DNA of 64,000 bases, taken from assembly GCA_035528415.1 (NCBI GenBank), contig DATKYQ010000033.1, forward strand, positions 1-64,000. The letters run 5' to 3'. Positions 53,002 to 62,813 of this stretch are shown in pieces. Every line of letters starts with the position of its first letter. The first letter of the stretch is position 1. This stretch comes from DATKYQ01 sp035528415 (lineage in GTDB: Bacteria > Myxococcota > B64-G9). Position numbers and translations under genes: made by a program. The notes below the pieces were generated by a model. The model was not told the origin of the DNA. It saw only the letters and a program-made list of their open reading frames with translations, and ran no database searches.

Positions 53002-54197
53002 TCAGCATCAATAGTTACCTGCACCGCGAGAAATTTCGCGACCTGATCAGCCGCTGGATGTACAACCGGCCGCTCCCCGATGACGCGGAACTGGTCACGC
53101 GGCTGGTTCATTTCAACAATGCCTACATCTCCCGCTATCTCATGCTCTTTTCCGAAAAGGTCTTCTCGGGGTTGCACGGCGGTCGGCTTGTGTCGCGCTT
53201 CGCTCCTCACAAGGGAGAGCTGAAAGACGCCATCGTGGCCAACGCGCCTTTCGACACTCCCCGAATGGAATTGCTGGCAAGCGACTATCGTAAAAACCCG
53301 GAACGCTATTTTCGCGAGACTCCTTTCCACGGAACGATGTACTTCTTGCCCCGGGAACAGACAGAAATATTGATCGGCTCCTCGCGCATCAAGCGCGTCA
53401 GGCGCCTGGCCGAGAAGAGCGCCCGGCGGATCATCGACCACACCTTCCAGGCCATCAAGCGCCATGCCGACGAGATGGCGGCCCGGCGAGCCAGGGACCT
53501 GGGCGTCTCGCGTCAGGCTCTAATCAGCGACCCCGACGAGATGCTGCGTGAGTTCCTGAGTGCGGAAAACAGGCTGCTGGACGACCTGCGCCACAACCGT
53601 GCAATCGATTTCGAAGAGGACCTGATCATCAATGACGTTGCGGGTATCAAGGTGATCCTCGAAGACAAGCAGTACAATCTGGCGCTCAACGTCTTCGAGC
53701 GCGCAGACAACTGCGTGGTCATAGAGGAAGAGCCGCACCACGGTAACTACAATGCCATCAACCTGATCGTGCGCTACACTCCCGATAAGGACAGGATCCT
53801 TTCCCGGCCTGTGGGGCCGGCCATGCTGAAACTGATCGAGCGCAGGGGGCTCGACCCCGCCGAGGCCGGCCGGGAGTTCGAGAATTTCGTACGCAGCGGG
53901 GAGGACGAGGTCAACATCGAGGTCATCGTCAGCAACTACCAGGAGATGATGGAAAGCGAGATCGGCCGTTGCATTCACGAGGATCGCATCATCCAGCAGC
54001 GCCTGAAGCAGGAATATCGCGGCCCGCTGGCCAAGAATGTCGAGTACCTCATGGTTTTCCTGTTCAACTTCGCAGTCTCACCGCAGAGTGAGCTGGGCGA
54101 ACTGCCTATAAAACTCTGGAACCGCTACCTGCCGGACTATGTCGACGAGGTCTTACGCTCGCTGTTCGATATCCCCCCGTTGCGCCTGGTCGACTGA
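52998..54197 (+). CDS. Protein with RelA/SpoT-like synthetase motif
   Basis: A 399-residue protein with no signal peptide or membrane helix. Residues about 205-265 contain INDVAGIKVILEDKQYNLAL and PHHGNYNAINLIVRY, which parallel the (L)xDxxGxRV and NGYRSxH motifs of RelA/SpoT-type (p)ppGpp synthetases, but the key Arg of GxRV is Lys and GYRS is GNYNA, so synthesis is uncertain. The N-terminus has a HD-like run of charged helices. It is translationally coupled to the PDZ lipoprotein. Stress signalling is a possibility only. Confidence 0.45.
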   Translation: MISINSYLHREKFRDLISRWMYNRPLPDDAELVTRLVHFNNAYISRYLMLFSEKVFSGLHGGRLVSRFAPHKGELKDAIVANAPFDTPRMELLASDYRKNPERYFRETPFHGTMYFLPREQTEILIGSSRIKRVRRLAEKSARRIIDHTFQAIKRHADEMAARRARDLGVSRQALISDPDEMLREFLSAENRLLDDLRHNRAIDFEEDLIINDVAGIKVILEDKQYNLALNVFERADNCVVIEEEPHHGNYNAINLIVRYTPDKDRILSRPVGPAMLKLIERRGLDPAEAGREFENFVRSGEDEVNIEVIVSNYQEMMESEIGRCIHEDRIIQQRLKQEYRGPLAKNVEYLMVFLFNFAVSPQSELGELPIKLWNRYLPDYVDEVLRSLFDIPPLRLVD

Positions 54198-54241
54198 AGT
54201 TGATAAGTTGCAGATATTCTCGTAAAGGAGGCGTACGAAGC

Positions 54242-56932
54242 ATGAAGGGTAAGTCCCTACTCTGGCTCGTTTTCGTGCCGGCCTTGGCCGGCTGCTCACG
54301 GGATTTCACTCCGCCGCCGCCCGAGGTCAAAATCGGGGAGTTCTCCCCTTCCCATGGGTTCATGGGCGACATCGTGGGCATCTGCGGACAGAACTTCGAC
54401 TCAAACGCCGTGAACAACATCGTTCACTTCGGAACCAAGGTGGCCGAAATCGTCGACGAGCAAGACCCGGCTGGCAATCTGGCCGATCCGGGTTTCCATT
54501 GCGACCAGAACCTATTATTTACCAGGGTGCCCGAACTGGAATCCCCGGGCGAGGTGAGCATCAACGTCAGTTCCCCAACCGGGCAGGCGGTAGCCGACAT
54601 CCACTTTGTCTACGACGGCCCGGGCCACCCGGTTCAACAGCGGCTGAAAAAGTTGCTTGGCGTTCGCACCGGTCTATGGGCGGTTTTCACGGCGGCTCTG
54701 GTCAAGACGCTGACCTTCGGCACGATTGGAGTCGAAGCGAGCACCCTTGGAATCTTCGAACCGTTCCACGGACTACACCTCGATTTCGGAGTATGCGGCC
54801 TGCCCATTTCCGGAGCCTTCGGAGTGGTTGACGAAAACAGCCTGATGATAGTCGGCACCCGTATGGAAATCGCAAACGAGAATCTGGGGATAGAAGCGGA
54901 CATCTTCTCCTGGACCTTGAACATGCAGGAAGCCGCCAACCTTAACTTCGAAGACCCGGAATTCTGGATCCTGCCGACAGCAGGAGGCAAGCCGTTTGCG
55001 CCCAACCTGGTCTGGAGCATCCCCAGACCCGCCCCCGACAACGACAAACATGATTTCGTGGTCAGCCACCTGAGACTGCCGGCCATGGCCATCGTGTCTT
55101 CCCAGGATACGGCCCAAGCCCTGCTTGTCGAATTGCCAAAGCAGGCGCCTTTTTGCAAGAAGTCCGAAAGCGATCGGCTGGGTCCGATCGTCGACATGGC
55201 CTACGACCCGGTGGAGCAGCACATATATGTGGCCCTGGCAGGCAGCAACGATGTCTGGCGAGTCTCCCGGGACGGCTCCGATGTCAGGCGCATGTTCCCT
55301 ACGCCGGACATCGATCCTGGACTGATCGACTGCAGCTGGTCCAATGCGGCCATGGCCTTGCGGCAATCCCATGCCCTGCACACCAATCTCCGGCTCTACC
55401 TCTCGGACAAGTCGGCCTTGCGATTATCAACCTTGAAACTGGCAAACGCTGGCCGCGACGAGTATCTCGAGCCGACCTTGCAGATGGCGATCTTCGACTC
55501 AATCCCTTATGCCCTGGCCACGGCCCGTTACTCGATCGAGAATACCGATCCCGCCCAAGACGGCGAGCATCTGTATGTGGCTACCCAGAACGGCTTGCGG
55601 GTATTCGACGTCAGCCGGAACGGCATCCTACCCGGTTTCCGCCTGGTGGGTGAAATCACGGTACCTTTCAACAATGGTGGAGTGCAGGCCCTGGCGGTGG
55701 CATCCCTGTGGGATTCCATCTTGAAGGTGCCCGACGAAGTACTATTCGTGGACGGAGCCAATACGCGGGTGTTGCGGTACACCGCCGGAGAAGAGGAATT
55801 TCCCCAGAGCGCGACCTCCACTGGTTCGGTCGCGCCCCAGTTCGCTCCTTCCTACGACGGTAAGCGCTTCTTCATTGCAGACTCTCTCTCAAACGCGGTT
55901 CATATAGTCGATCGTAATTCGGGACTGCGTACCGACCAGTTTCCAATCGTGTCTTTGAGCGAGCATCGCACCATGGGATTTCTCTCCCAGGGAATGACCA
56001 CCCTGCGCCGGGTCGATCACGACCTTCTCATGGTTCCACTGGTTGAAGCGCAGGAACTAGGTCATGTTGCCGGCGCCCGTTACCGCGCGATCGCATTCGG
56101 GAGGATCGCGGACACGGCACCGCCGTGTGGTTTAACCAACGGGGGCCTGATGGTGGACCGCAATCTCGACAAGACCTTCAACGAGATGCAGCTCGTGTCA
56201 TGGAAACACCAGGATGGTTCTGACATGCCGGTGCTGGTTCTCACCCGTTATTTCGAAACGACGGGGGACCAGACGACGACCGGCGAGACCTGGTGTGTGG
56301 AGTTGGACCCCGACGGCTCCGACTCCGAGGGAATCATCCGCGAGTCCCTGGCGCTCTGCAACCAGCCCGAACTCAACGACTTCGAACCCGGGGTGCGCCT
56401 GGTACGCAGCGCCCGGAACGCTCCCTATATTGTGATGTTTGAAAATCTGCCCGGGGACAACGGCGAGAATGAGCCGGCCATGGGCATCCGGCTGATCGAT
56501 CTCGTCAAGGGCGATTTCAGCCTGGACATCCTGGATGCAGAGTTGGCCCCTAACCTGTCAGACGCGCTGGTAGTGCCGCGCCCGGACCAGGCCGAATCGC
56601 CGGTGCAGATATACATGGCCATGAGTAAACTCGGGGTGGTGCTGATGGGATCTTTCGACGCGGAGGGAAACGTGTCTCACCGAGTGATACCGACCGGCGG
56701 GGATCCCACTTTCCTGTCACTCAGCCCGGACGGGCGACGGGTGTACGTCTCGCACTTTTTCTCGAACCAGTTGAGCATCATCGGCACGGATTGCGAGAAT
56801 GTGGGCAGTTGCGAGAGCGTCGTGGCCACCATCGACGTCGACGCCTGGCCGGGTCCCGTGGTGTTCGACGACACGGGGGAGACTGCCTTCTTGTTGCATT
56901 ACAAGAGCAACGATATTTCCTGGCTGGAGTAA
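54242..56932 (+). CDS. Large lipoprotein with TIG domain and beta-propeller
   Basis: An 896-residue secreted lipoprotein: signal ending LAGCSRD (lipobox Cys at residue 18). Residues about 25-110 form an IPT/TIG immunoglobulin-like domain (FSPSHGFMGDIVGICGQNF). The remainder shows repeated blade-like blocks, including the C-terminal LSLSPDGRRVYVSHFFSNQL, typical of a YVTN-type beta-propeller. Surface or periplasmic binding protein; ligand unknown. AAGGAGG lies 10 bases before the ATG. It follows the RelA-like gene by 44 bases. Confidence 0.72.
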   Translation: MKGKSLLWLVFVPALAGCSRDFTPPPPEVKIGEFSPSHGFMGDIVGICGQNFDSNAVNNIVHFGTKVAEIVDEQDPAGNLADPGFHCDQNLLFTRVPELESPGEVSINVSSPTGQAVADIHFVYDGPGHPVQQRLKKLLGVRTGLWAVFTAALVKTLTFGTIGVEASTLGIFEPFHGLHLDFGVCGLPISGAFGVVDENSLMIVGTRMEIANENLGIEADIFSWTLNMQEAANLNFEDPEFWILPTAGGKPFAPNLVWSIPRPAPDNDKHDFVVSHLRLPAMAIVSSQDTAQALLVELPKQAPFCKKSESDRLGPIVDMAYDPVEQHIYVALAGSNDVWRVSRDGSDVRRMFPTPDIDPGLIDCSWSNAAMALRQSHALHTNLRLYLSDKSALRLSTLKLANAGRDEYLEPTLQMAIFDSIPYALATARYSIENTDPAQDGEHLYVATQNGLRVFDVSRNGILPGFRLVGEITVPFNNGGVQALAVASLWDSILKVPDEVLFVDGANTRVLRYTAGEEEFPQSATSTGSVAPQFAPSYDGKRFFIADSLSNAVHIVDRNSGLRTDQFPIVSLSEHRTMGFLSQGMTTLRRVDHDLLMVPLVEAQELGHVAGARYRAIAFGRIADTAPPCGLTNGGLMVDRNLDKTFNEMQLVSWKHQDGSDMPVLVLTRYFETTGDQTTTGETWCVELDPDGSDSEGIIRESLALCNQPELNDFEPGVRLVRSARNAPYIVMFENLPGDNGENEPAMGIRLIDLVKGDFSLDILDAELAPNLSDALVVPRPDQAESPVQIYMAMSKLGVVLMGSFDAEGNVSHRVIPTGGDPTFLSLSPDGRRVYVSHFFSNQLSIIGTDCENVGSCESVVATIDVDAWPGPVVFDDTGETAFLLHYKSNDISWLE

Positions 56933-56970
56933 AAACGGTTGTTTGTTCCGGAAGATCCGGGCCGGCATCC

Positions 56971-58362
56971 TCAACCGCCGATTTTCACCGCCGCCAATCC
57001 TTCGGAAAAGTCTGCGGCCTCTGTAAAGCCGGGCTCGATCACCATCCGGCCCGCCTGGTCGATGTATCCCAGCTTGCCGCCCAGTTTCACCCGGGCCAGG
57101 CCGTCCGAGAACGGGAAAGCCTCATCGTATAAGGGGTCGATGATGATCATGCCCGACTCGTCGCTGTAACCGAAACGCTCGCCGATCTTGACCGGCACGG
57201 GCGAAACCCCCTCGCTCGATTTATCCGCCTTCAGCTGCCGGGCTTTCCGGGCAGCCCGGGTGATCGTCCTGCCCTGGCGATCTATCGATATCTTGCGCTC
57301 AGCGACCAGCACATCGGCCAGTCCGTCTGTGAAGGGACCGGCCTGGTCGAAGCGAGGGTTGATTACCATCTTACCCGTGCGATCGATGTATCCGAACTTG
57401 TCAGGATCAATCAGCGGGATGCCGGCCGGAGGTTGCCCAAAATCCCGCTGCCGGGGACGCAAGAAGATGGCGTAGTTCCCCAGTTCGAGGGGATCGTGGC
57501 TGCCGAACTTCTTGCCCAGGCGACTGCGCCTCTCGCTATTGATGTCGGGGTTTCCGCTTTTGCCGACGTAGTCGACGCGCAGCTTGAAACGCAACTGGTC
57601 CGAATCGGGCATCCAGCAAACATCAGAAACCTCGAACGCGTCGCGCAGGCCGTGCTTCTCGCCGGAGCCCAGCCCGGTGGTTTCAACCTTGGAAACTCCC
57701 AGCGACGGCAGGTCGACTATGATGACGCGCTGGTTGCCGGATCTGGAAAAAAGGTCCTCGTCACCGAAGGCCAGGCGCATCGAATCCGGCGACCAGTATA
57801 CGGCCCGCGTCTTGAAGAACAGCCCCGGCACTTGTTTTTGCTCTCCGGCGCGGTGAATCACCAGTCCGTCGGAGGTCGGATCCATGAACAGGAATGATGC
57901 TGAAGTTTCACCATCGGGCGCCTGCAGGCCCGGCGGCCCGAGACAGATTTTGCGGCCGGCCGCCGATAACTCTGCCGACAACCTTGTGACCCGCACCTTG
58001 CCGTCAGAAAAGTCGAAAAGCCGGCCCGCTTTCTCGACCACACAATCGATTTTCAAGGCCGTCAATTTTTTACAGGCCGCACGGGCACTGCTGCTGGACT
58101 TGTATGCTCCGCCCACCAGAAAAAACCATCCCGGATCGAGCCCACTGAAGCCGGTGGAGAGAACGATCTCGGTTTCTGTCCCGAGATCGATCTTCTTACG
58201 CCAAGCCTCCTCCAGTGAGGACGTCTTGCCCGTGACCAGCAGCCATTTACCGGCCAGATTCTTCGGCTCGGCGCCGGCCGGCCGGACAGAAAGAAGCAGC
58301 AAGCCCATAAGGACCGCTGCCAGGAACCTCGCACTCTCATCAAGAAAACCCCGCCCAGTCAT
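56971..58362 (-). CDS. Secreted WG-repeat protein
   Basis: A 463-residue exported protein with a signal peptide (about residues 1-30, ending RPAGAEP). The N-terminal 200 residues are unassigned; the C-terminal third has three WG/KWG-type repeats (FGYIDRTGKMVINPRFDQAG, GYSDESGMIIIDPLYDEAFP and GYIDQAGRMVIEPGFTEAAD). WG repeats form small beta domains of unclear function. Start at 58362 is preferred because GGGGGA lies six bases upstream; ATG 58368 is too close to it. Confidence 0.7.
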   Translation of the reverse strand: MTGRGFLDESARFLAAVLMGLLLLSVRPAGAEPKNLAGKWLLVTGKTSSLEEAWRKKIDLGTETEIVLSTGFSGLDPGWFFLVGGAYKSSSSARAACKKLTALKIDCVVEKAGRLFDFSDGKVRVTRLSAELSAAGRKICLGPPGLQAPDGETSASFLFMDPTSDGLVIHRAGEQKQVPGLFFKTRAVYWSPDSMRLAFGDEDLFSRSGNQRVIIVDLPSLGVSKVETTGLGSGEKHGLRDAFEVSDVCWMPDSDQLRFKLRVDYVGKSGNPDINSERRSRLGKKFGSHDPLELGNYAIFLRPRQRDFGQPPAGIPLIDPDKFGYIDRTGKMVINPRFDQAGPFTDGLADVLVAERKISIDRQGRTITRAARKARQLKADKSSEGVSPVPVKIGERFGYSDESGMIIIDPLYDEAFPFSDGLARVKLGGKLGYIDQAGRMVIEPGFTEAADFSEGLAAVKIGG

Positions 58363-58378
58363 CGCCATTCCCCCACTT

Positions 58379-60022
58379 TCAACCGCCCGGGCCCGTCTCC
58401 GGCAAACCCTTGATCTTGTCCCGGCAAACAGCGATCTCCCGTTCACGGCGCTCGCTACCCCAACCCAGCAGCTTGGCCGCCAGATTGGCCACCTTGTTCA
58501 TGGCCACGTCTCCCGGGTCACCCAAGGTGGCGATACCGGTACGGCGTGCCAGGATGTCAACCAAGGTGCAGGCCATCTCGGAATGAACCGCGTAGGCCAC
58601 CTGGGCCATGATTTCCGGCCTGCCGTCCTGGACATATTCTCCCAGGGACGAATCCTCGCGGACCAGGTCGAGGACATCCTCGTGTCGAGCGCCGTAGGTC
58701 CAGATGAGTTGCTTCAACACATCGTCGGGCAGCAGGCCCCGCTCTTCCAGAAAGCGCTTTTCGACGTAGTCGCCGAAAGAACCGCTGACCGAACCCGGCA
58801 GCAGTTTGTGAGCGGTCAGGCAACTCGCCTTGGGCTCGTCCAGGCGGGCCAGTATACGGTTGGTGAGTTTGCGCGCCAGGTTGCGGCTGGTTGTGTACTT
58901 GCCGCCCAGGGCGCTGATGTACCCCTTGAGCCCCCTGGAGTAGTGGTCAACTATCTCGTAGCGCCTGGAAGCCTCGTACACCTGCGTCTCCTGGTCGACC
59001 AGTGGGCGCACGCCGGCATAACGATATTTCACGGCGGCTGCATTCAGCTTGGCAGCCGGACAGGCCTGGTTTATCTCGTCGACGAACTTCTGCACATCTT
59101 CCGCTTGCACGTCGAGATCGTCCGGCTCGCCCTGGTACTCGGTATCGGTCGTGCCGATCAAGCTGTGACCCCGCCAGGGGATTATAAAGAAGTGCCGCCC
59201 CGCATCCGTTCGCATCACCACTGCGAATTCCTTGGTTAGCGGCCGGGTGATAATATGAATCCCCTTAGAGCGCTTGAGCGTGACCTTTTCGCCCGCCCCA
59301 CACAACAGATCGACTCGATCGGCCCACGGTCCGGCCACGTTGGCCGTCATGCGGGCCTTGACCTCGTAGCGTTTACCGGACAAGAGGTCCACAACCTCGG
59401 CGCTGGCCAGGTGTCCCAGGCTGCAAGCCAGGTCGCCCACCCGGGCGTAGTTAATCACCACCGCGCCGTTCCTGGACGCCCCAATGATGAACTCCAACGT
59501 CAAACGATCCGGATCGCACTGGCAGTCGTAGTAGACCGCTCCCCCCGTCAGGCCGGCGGCGGGCACGCTGGGCTCGGCGACAAGTACCTGGTCGTTGGTC
59601 AACATGCGATGTCTCGGAATACGCTGGGCCGGATCTTCAAGCCTGCGGCGATCGTAACCGAGTAGATCGTAGGCCAGCATCCCGCTTCTGATCATCCACT
59701 TGCGGTTACCGTGTTTGAAAGTCGGGATCAAGAAAGGAATGGGACGCACCAGGTGTCCGGCGATGCCCTGCAAGATACGCCGCTCGCGCAGCGACTCGCG
59801 CACCAATCGCACCTCGGCGTTCTTCAGGTAACGCAGACCCCCGTGGATCAGTTTGGAGGTAGCCGACGAAGTAGCGCCGCCGAAATCTCCCTTATCCACC
59901 AGGGCCACTTTGAGCCCGCGCAAGGAGGCGTCCCATGCCAGCGTCGCGCCGGAGATCCCGCCGCCGATGATCAGCAGATCGAATTTTTCCCGTTCGAGCC
60001 TTGTGGGATCGCGCCTTTTCAT
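58379..60022 (-). CDS. glpD: FAD-dependent glycerol-3-phosphate dehydrogenase
   Basis: A 547-residue GlpD/GlpA flavoprotein. FAD-binding LIIGGGISGATLAWDASLRG at about residues 16-35, then KLIHGGLRYL, and the GHSLIGTTDTEYQGEPDDLD block of the glycerol-3-phosphate dehydrogenase family. It oxidises glycerol-3-phosphate to dihydroxyacetone phosphate and passes electrons to quinone at the membrane. It starts one base after the molybdenum hydroxylase gene stop, so it is in the same operon. A glycerol kinase is not seen. Confidence 0.9.
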   Translation of the reverse strand: MKRRDPTRLEREKFDLLIIGGGISGATLAWDASLRGLKVALVDKGDFGGATSSATSKLIHGGLRYLKNAEVRLVRESLRERRILQGIAGHLVRPIPFLIPTFKHGNRKWMIRSGMLAYDLLGYDRRRLEDPAQRIPRHRMLTNDQVLVAEPSVPAAGLTGGAVYYDCQCDPDRLTLEFIIGASRNGAVVINYARVGDLACSLGHLASAEVVDLLSGKRYEVKARMTANVAGPWADRVDLLCGAGEKVTLKRSKGIHIITRPLTKEFAVVMRTDAGRHFFIIPWRGHSLIGTTDTEYQGEPDDLDVQAEDVQKFVDEINQACPAAKLNAAAVKYRYAGVRPLVDQETQVYEASRRYEIVDHYSRGLKGYISALGGKYTTSRNLARKLTNRILARLDEPKASCLTAHKLLPGSVSGSFGDYVEKRFLEERGLLPDDVLKQLIWTYGARHEDVLDLVREDSSLGEYVQDGRPEIMAQVAYAVHSEMACTLVDILARRTGIATLGDPGDVAMNKVANLAAKLLGWGSERREREIAVCRDKIKGLPETGPGG

Positions 60023-60023
60023 G

Positions 60024-62354
60024 TCACTCGACTGAATCCGCTGAGGCTTCCCGAATTGCGGCCAGCACCCGTTCGGGAGTATAAGGCGCTTTTCTCAGAC
60101 GGACGCCCAGCGCATCGAAGATAGCGTTCGAAATCACGGGCAAGGCTCCGTTGATGCAAATCTCAGAGACGCTCTTGGCGCCGTAGGGCCCGCTGGACTC
60201 GTAGGTCGGCACCAGGATGGTCTCGATCCGCGGCAGGTCCCGGGTGCAAAATATCTTATAGTCGCGAAAGGAGTCGTTGCGCAGTTTGCCCTTGTCGTTA
60301 AAGATAAACTCCTCGCACAGGGCATAGCTGAGGCCGTTGACCACGGCGCCTTCGATCTGCCCCTCGGCCAGGACGGGGTTGATGGCCGTACCGCAATCGA
60401 CCGCCGCTATGTACCTGAGGACCATGACCAGGCCGGTCTGGCTGTCGACCTCCACCTCGGCAAAATGGGCCGAGAAGGGTGGCGGGCTCTTGCGAGTGGT
60501 GTGCGATGCCAGGGCTCCGATCTGGTGCTGGTCTTTCTCATACAGACTGCGCAAGGCCACTTCGGAAAGAAGCACAGCCCGTCCGTCGGAAGCCAGCGCT
60601 CGGCCGTTCTCGAGGCGAATCGTTTTCGGCGCAACATCCAGCATCTCGGCGGCCACTTTGCGAACCTGGCCGGCGACATCGAGCGCGGCCTTGCGTACGG
60701 CTTCGCCGCTCAGATAGGTGGTGCTCGACGCATAGGCGCCCACGTCGAAGGGTGTCACGTCGGTGTCCGAACTTGTAACCAGCACCTTGTCGACCTCGAC
60801 CCCCAGAACCTCTGCGGCTATCTGCGCCAGTACCGTGTCCGAGCCGGTGCCTATGTCGGTCGCGCCGACCAGCAGGTTGAACGAGCCGTCCTCGTTCATC
60901 TTGATCATGGCGGCGCCCATGTCCACCTGAGGAATGCTTGATCCCTGCATCAGGCAAACCATGCCCATGCCGCGCTTGAGCGGCCCGCGGCCCCGGCGCC
61001 GCCGGCGCTTCCAGCCGATGGCCCGGGCCCCCTCACGGATGCATTTCTTCAACCCGATACTGTCGATGCTCTGGGGGGTGCCCTCGCCCCCCTCGCCCAA
61101 GGCCGCGAACACCGGAGAAGTCTCTCCATGGCGAACGTGGTTTCTTAAACGGAAATCAACGGGATCCATGCCGATCGAACGAGCCATCTCGTCCATCTGG
61201 ATCTCCATGGCGAAGGCCGCCTGGGTGGCCCCGTAGCCACGGTAGGCACCGGCCACGGGCAGATTGGTGTAGACCACATCGGCTGAAAACCTGATCACCG
61301 GCCAGCGGTACAGCGGCAGCACCTTGCTGCCGCAGTTGCAGACTACCGTCAGGGCGTGGCTGCCGTAGGCCCCCGTGTTGGAAAGAACGTCCAGATCGAC
61401 GGCCTTGAGTGAACCGTCCTTATCGACCCCGGTCCTCAGGCGCAAGATCATCGAGTGCCGGGTTCGGCTGAGAAACTCCTCGCTACGGCTCAGGCGCAGG
61501 AAAACCGGCCGGCGGCTGCGCACGGCCAGGAAGGCCGTAAGATCCTCGATCAACACTTCCTGCTTGGCGCCGAACCCCCCGCCGATGCGCGGCTTGACCA
61601 CATGGATGCGCGAGACGGGAACCTCGAGCGCCTGGGCCACGATGCGGCGCACGTGAAAGGGCACCTGGGTGGAGGTGGTGATCCGGATGCGTCCGTCGGC
61701 CAGGGGCTCGGCCAGCGCGCAATGCGGCTCGATCGGCGTGTGCTGGGCGTACTGGCACTCGTACTCACGCTCGATGCTGAGGTCGGCATCGGCCAGCGCC
61801 TGCTCGATATCGCCGATCTGCATGTCGACGTGCGCGGCCAGATTCTTTTGCGGCTCGTAGGGCACCGGGATAACTACCCTGGCGTCGGGCTCGTCGTGTA
61901 TCCGCGGCATGCCCGGCTCCATGGCCCGGCGCGGATCGAGCACGGGTTCGAGCACATCGTACTCCACCTTGATGCGCCCGAGAGCCTCGGCCGCCAGTTG
62001 CGGCGTCTCGGCGGCAACCGCCGCCACCCGGTCGCCCACGAAGCGCACCTTGCTGTCGAAGGTCGTGAAATCGTACGGCGAGGGTTCGGGTGCGCCCTGG
62101 CCGGCCGTGGTGCGCATCACCCGAGGTACGTTGCCGTGGTGCAGCACGGCATGCACACCCGCCATGCTCTCGGCCTCAGAGGCGTCGATGGCCACTATGC
62201 GGGCATGGGCATGCGGGCTGCGCAATACGCGGGCGTACAGGCACCCGCGCGGCAGGAGGTCCTCGCAGAACAGCGGCGCACCCTGCGCCAGGGAAAGGCC
62301 GTCCTTCTTGAGCACGGACTTTCCGACAACCGAGAAAGATCGTCTGCGGCTCAT
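60024..62354 (-). CDS. Molybdenum hydroxylase large subunit (xanthine dehydrogenase family)
   Basis: A 776-residue molybdopterin-binding subunit of the xanthine dehydrogenase/CO dehydrogenase family. Substrate channel and cofactor motifs: IGGGFGAKQEVLIEDL, VAGAYRGYGATQAAFAMEI, and at the C-terminus GPYGAKSVSEICINGALP, where the Glu of the GAKxxxE motif is the expected catalytic base. The substrate (purine, aldehyde or CO) cannot be fixed. ATG at 62354 overlaps the small-subunit stop (ATGA). With the 2Fe-2S and FAD subunits it makes a complete three-subunit enzyme. Confidence 0.88.
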   Translation of the reverse strand: MSRRRSFSVVGKSVLKKDGLSLAQGAPLFCEDLLPRGCLYARVLRSPHAHARIVAIDASEAESMAGVHAVLHHGNVPRVMRTTAGQGAPEPSPYDFTTFDSKVRFVGDRVAAVAAETPQLAAEALGRIKVEYDVLEPVLDPRRAMEPGMPRIHDEPDARVVIPVPYEPQKNLAAHVDMQIGDIEQALADADLSIEREYECQYAQHTPIEPHCALAEPLADGRIRITTSTQVPFHVRRIVAQALEVPVSRIHVVKPRIGGGFGAKQEVLIEDLTAFLAVRSRRPVFLRLSRSEEFLSRTRHSMILRLRTGVDKDGSLKAVDLDVLSNTGAYGSHALTVVCNCGSKVLPLYRWPVIRFSADVVYTNLPVAGAYRGYGATQAAFAMEIQMDEMARSIGMDPVDFRLRNHVRHGETSPVFAALGEGGEGTPQSIDSIGLKKCIREGARAIGWKRRRRRGRGPLKRGMGMVCLMQGSSIPQVDMGAAMIKMNEDGSFNLLVGATDIGTGSDTVLAQIAAEVLGVEVDKVLVTSSDTDVTPFDVGAYASSTTYLSGEAVRKAALDVAGQVRKVAAEMLDVAPKTIRLENGRALASDGRAVLLSEVALRSLYEKDQHQIGALASHTTRKSPPPFSAHFAEVEVDSQTGLVMVLRYIAAVDCGTAINPVLAEGQIEGAVVNGLSYALCEEFIFNDKGKLRNDSFRDYKIFCTRDLPRIETILVPTYESSGPYGAKSVSEICINGALPVISNAIFDALGVRLRKAPYTPERVLAAIREASADSVE

Positions 62355-62812
62355 GAGCGCATCCTTTCGGCGGCCCGAAGAACTGCCTCGATGATCTTCT
62401 TGTAGCCTGTGCAGCGGCACAAGTTGCCATCCAGGGCCTCGCGCACCTGGTCTTCGTCGGGCTTTGGGTTTTCGTCAAGCAAGGCCTTGGCCGAGAGCAG
62501 CATACCCGGAGTGCAGTACCCGCACTGGACGGCCCCGCACTCGACAAAGCTGCTCTGCAGCGGGTGCGGCTGGTCGTGGTTGCCAAGGGATTCGACGGTG
62601 ACGATCGAGCGACCCTCGACCTGTCCCACCAGGAGCAGGCAACTGCGCATGGACTGCCCGTCAATCAAGACGGTGCAAGCCCCGCAGTCTCCCTGACCGC
62701 ATCCGAACTTGACGCTCTTGTAACCCTCGCGGCGCAGGACGTCCAGCAGGATCTGGCCCGGATTGACCTTCCAGACCAGCGGCTGGTGGTTAACCTCGAC
62801 ATGAATATCCAT
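62351..62812 (-). CDS. 2Fe-2S subunit of molybdenum hydroxylase
   Basis: A 153-residue subunit with two iron-sulfur clusters: CGQGDCGACTVLIDG for the plant-type 2Fe-2S centre and CGYCTPGMLLS with LCRCTGYKKI for the second. It transfers electrons from the molybdenum site to FAD. Its gene lies two bases after the FAD subunit stop and overlaps the large subunit gene by four bases, so the three subunits are co-translated. Confidence 0.93.
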   Translation of the reverse strand: MDIHVEVNHQPLVWKVNPGQILLDVLRREGYKSVKFGCGQGDCGACTVLIDGQSMRSCLLLVGQVEGRSIVTVESLGNHDQPHPLQSSFVECGAVQCGYCTPGMLLSAKALLDENPKPDEDQVREALDGNLCRCTGYKKIIEAVLRAAERMRS

Positions 62813-62813
62813 C

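Noticed and set aside
61455..62405. Antisense frame over the molybdenum hydroxylase gene
   Set aside because: Opposite strand has strong family motifs; this has none.
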